The notes beneath the pieces are model-generated. The model made no database searches, was not told where the DNA came from, and saw only the letters and a program-made list of their open reading frames with translations. A stretch of DNA of 61,878 bases. Origin: an uncultured Clostridium sp. Lineage in GTDB: Bacteria > Bacillota > Clostridia > TANB77 > CAG-508. Numbering within the stretch: position 1 is the first letter of the stretch; every line of letters begins with the position of its first letter. The position numbers and the translations under genes were made by a program. This document shows positions 60,306-61,878 of the stretch, piece after piece. The stretch is from assembly GCA_900555615.1 (NCBI GenBank), contig USMB01000004.1, positions 1 through 61,878 on the forward strand, read 5' to 3'.

Positions 60306-60381
60306 TTGGGGAAAAGTTGGGGAAAAACTCCTCAAAAAAGTTCAAAAAAATGCACAAATGTTCTAAAAACCATTTCCCCAA
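60306..60381 (+). repeat. TTGGGGAA repeats, right arm sites of element 2 integrase
   Basis: TTGGGGAA at 60306 and 60317 (11 bp apart) and inverted at 60374. Together with the following CCTCAAAAAA block they match 40413-40441 at the other end, as expected for integrase arm sites on both sides of one element. Confidence 0.65.
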
Positions 60382-60444
60382 TTTTTATTGAAATATCAGC
60401 TAAAACCTTTGATTTCACTAAATTACACAAACCTTTCAACTACG

Positions 60445-60489
60445 CCTCATAACCCGAAGGTCGTAGGTTCAAGTCCTACCCCGCAACCA
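60445..60489 (+). other. att site: second 3' half of tRNA-fMet (right end of element 2)
   Basis: Same block as 40273-40318 from the anticodon loop to CCA. It differs by a paired change in the T-stem (GTAGG with CCTAC in place of GTAAG with CTTAC), one T-loop base, and one missing C in the acceptor strand. The 5' half is again absent. The surrounding 60,230-60,742 gap otherwise holds only repeats and a terminator. Confidence 0.85.
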
Positions 60490-60500
60490 ATAAGATTAAG

Positions 60501-60532
60501 GGTTCTAGCATTTAACTAGAACTCGATTTTTA
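60501..60532 (+). terminator. Terminator after the right att site
   Basis: GTTCTAG (60502-60508) with CTAGAAC (60516-60522), then TCGATTTTT. Confidence 0.65.
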
Positions 60533-60536
60533 TGTT

Positions 60537-60565
60537 TTGACGTAAATTTGACGTAATTGACGTAA
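60537..60565 (+). repeat. TTGACGTAA triple repeat right of the att site
   Basis: TTGACGTAA at 60537, 60548 and 60557. Its position 50 bases past the att core mirrors the arm-site repeats of the other two integrases, hinting at a third element or remnant to the right. Confidence 0.6.
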
Positions 60566-60742
60566 AAATTTAAAACAAGATTTGTAAAATTCCACTTGCT
60601 TTTTTTAATTTTTGAGCAAAATTGTCACACTTTGGTCACAATGAGAGCGAGAGACTAGACTAAGTTAAACGGTTTTTAACAGAAAATGTATTTAAATAAT
60701 TCACAGGAAGTGGTATAATTGTGGAAAACGAGGTGGAATTAT

Positions 60743-61334
60743 ATGGAAAGTATTAAAAAATACTATGATAATACTCAATCAGATAAACCAAGAAATAATG
60801 TTGAATATTTTATTAATGAGATACAATGTAATTCAGGTAATGCAATTGAATTAGGGTGTGGAGCAGGAAATGATACAGTTTATTTAATTAAAAATAACTG
60901 GAATGTATTAGCAATAGATAGAGAAGATGTAAAAGAAAGAATTGCTAAGAGATTAACCAAAGAAGAGTTAGCAAAATTTAAATTTCAAAAGCAAGATTTT
61001 GAAACGCTTAAATTGGAAGAGAATAATTTAATTGTTGCAAATTATAGCCTTTCATTCTGCAATAAAAATAGATTTAGCGAATTATGAAATAAAATAAATG
61101 ATAGTATTTTTACTAATCGGATATTTTGTTGGTAACTTCTTTGGCGAAAATGATAGTTAGAACGAGACTAAACCGCAAATGACCTTCTTGACAAAAGTGC
61201 AAGCAATGGAATTATTTGAAAATTTTGAAATAATAAGATTTAAAGAAATTGAAAAAGATGATTTAACAGGACTTGGAAAGATGAAACATTGGCATATATT
61301 TGATGTAATAGCCAAAAAAGTAGATATTATATAA
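60743..61334 (+). pseudogene. Decayed SAM-dependent methyltransferase gene
   Basis: The first 114 codons encode a class I methyltransferase start (AIELGCGAGNDTVYL). The frame is then broken by TGA at 61085-61087, an extra base near 61118 and TAG at 61158-61160. Read through these, the rest continues sensibly (GYFVGNFFGENDS, MKHWHIFDVIAKK) to TAA at 61332. Both stops fall where Trp (TGG) would fit. An extended -10 (TGGTATAAT, 60711-60719) precedes it. Confidence 0.8.
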
Positions 61335-61410
61335 ATTATTTTTATAGGAGAAGATGGGATGTTAGATAAAGATGGAAATGTAAAAGAAAATTTAAAAGTG
61401 AGGAATAATA

Positions 61411-61719
61411 ATGAAAATAATAACATTATGTGGAAGTTTAAAGTTTCAAAAAGAAATGATGAGAGTTGCAGAAAAAATGGCTTTGGAAGGTAATTGTATT
61501 CTTACGCCAGTTTATCCAGTTATAGAAAATTGTGAAAGAACAGATGAACAATTAAGCAAGATAAAAGATGCTCATTTTAAAAGAATAGAATTATCTGATG
61601 CAATATTAGTAATAAATAAAGACAATTATATTGGAAATAGTACAAATTTAGAAATTGAATATGCAAAAAAATTAGAAAAAGAAATTATATATTATACCGA
61701 TTTAATAAAAGAAAATTAG
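61411..61719 (+). CDS. Nucleoside 2-deoxyribosyltransferase-like protein
   Basis: A 102-aa protein: ITLCGSLKFQKEMMRVAEKMALEG, then HFKRIELSDAILVINKDNYIGNST, then EIEYAKKLEKEIIYY. This is the DUF4406/nucleoside deoxyribosyltransferase-like fold found in small nucleotide-handling or sensing proteins. Upstream GTGAGGA serves as ribosome site. Function not established; it follows the pseudogene directly. Confidence 0.75.
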   Translation: MKIITLCGSLKFQKEMMRVAEKMALEGNCILTPVYPVIENCERTDEQLSKIKDAHFKRIELSDAILVINKDNYIGNSTNLEIEYAKKLEKEIIYYTDLIKEN

Positions 61720-61780
61720 CTATACAAAATATTTTTTACCGATATAATAATATAAAAAATAATTAATGGAGTTGTTGAAG

Positions 61781-61878
61781 ATGAAAGATACTATAATTTA
61801 TTTAATTAGACATGCTGAAACTGTTGATGAGAATGGAATTAGAAATACAAATGAAGATTCTCAAATGATTAATGAAAA
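61781..61878 (+). CDS. Histidine phosphatase family protein (5' end only)
   Basis: The window ends after 32 codons. The start MKDTIIYLIRHAETVDENG carries the RHAE-type catalytic motif of the phosphoglycerate mutase-like/histidine phosphatase family. GGAGTTG is 8-12 bases upstream. Product otherwise unknown. Confidence 0.7.
   Translation, partial: MKDTIIYLIRHAETVDENGIRNTNEDSQMINE

Overview
The window is very AT-rich (coding sequence is dominated by A/T-ending codons), with AGGAGG-type ribosome binding sites, frequent TTG and GTG starts and ordinary use of TGA as stop. This fits a low-GC Bacillota, most likely a gut Clostridia-type organism. Almost everything here is mobile DNA. I see no rRNA, no complete tRNA and no CRISPR array.

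Layout. (1) Positions 1 to about 40,270 are most of an integrative conjugative element (ICE 1) whose left end lies outside the window. Its parts are small accessory genes and an ArdA antirestriction protein (0.2-4.3 kb), a ParB-like protein, a candidate oriT, MobC and relaxase (4.3-6.5 kb), a VirD4/VirB6/PrgI/VirB4-type secretion system with M23 peptidase, sortase and a thioester/CnaB surface adhesin (6.5-25.4 kb), a phase-variable type I restriction system with its own tyrosine recombinase (27.4-35.5 kb), an ADP-ribose hydrolase pair (35.6-37.0 kb), and a regulatory end with leader attenuators, a sigma-like regulator, a structured noncoding stretch, excisionase and integrase (37.0-40.2 kb). 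Two cargo modules sit inside the transfer operon: a convergent type I toxin-antitoxin-like locus (11.25-11.6 kb) and an IetAS-type AAA ATPase plus subtilase pair (14.9-18.15 kb).

(2) Positions about 40,318 to 60,489 are a second, roughly 20.2 kb integrative mobilizable element. It is bounded by two direct copies of the 3' half of a tRNA-fMet gene (40,273-40,318 and 60,445-60,489). It carries its own integrase, excisionase-like protein, DnaD/DnaC-like replication genes, ParB-like protein and relaxase, but no secretion channel, so it probably borrows one. Its cargo is defence: a caspase-like protease with a small partner; an operon of adenine methyltransferase, double-GHKL ATPase, response-regulator-like protein and HNH nuclease; and a two-methyltransferase restriction system followed by a ferredoxin-like protein whose C-terminal domain resembles the nuclease domain of the adjacent restriction enzyme.

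(3) Positions 60,490 to the end hold another set of integrase-arm-like repeats, a decayed methyltransferase pseudogene, a deoxyribosyltransferase-like gene and the start of a histidine phosphatase gene. This is either a third element or host chromosome.

How the parts work together. The two elements are stacked at one tRNA-fMet site. ICE 1 supplies the conjugation machine, antirestriction, stability modules and a switchable restriction barrier. The second element supplies several further barriers. ICE 1 genes share a distinctive promoter motif (GGGTTTGGA at -35), and several in-operon terminators sit just before ribosome binding sites, suggesting element-wide antitermination. The second element uses paired GTTAAC operators at its integrase and excisionase promoters. 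All functional statements come from reading motifs by eye; no database search was run.
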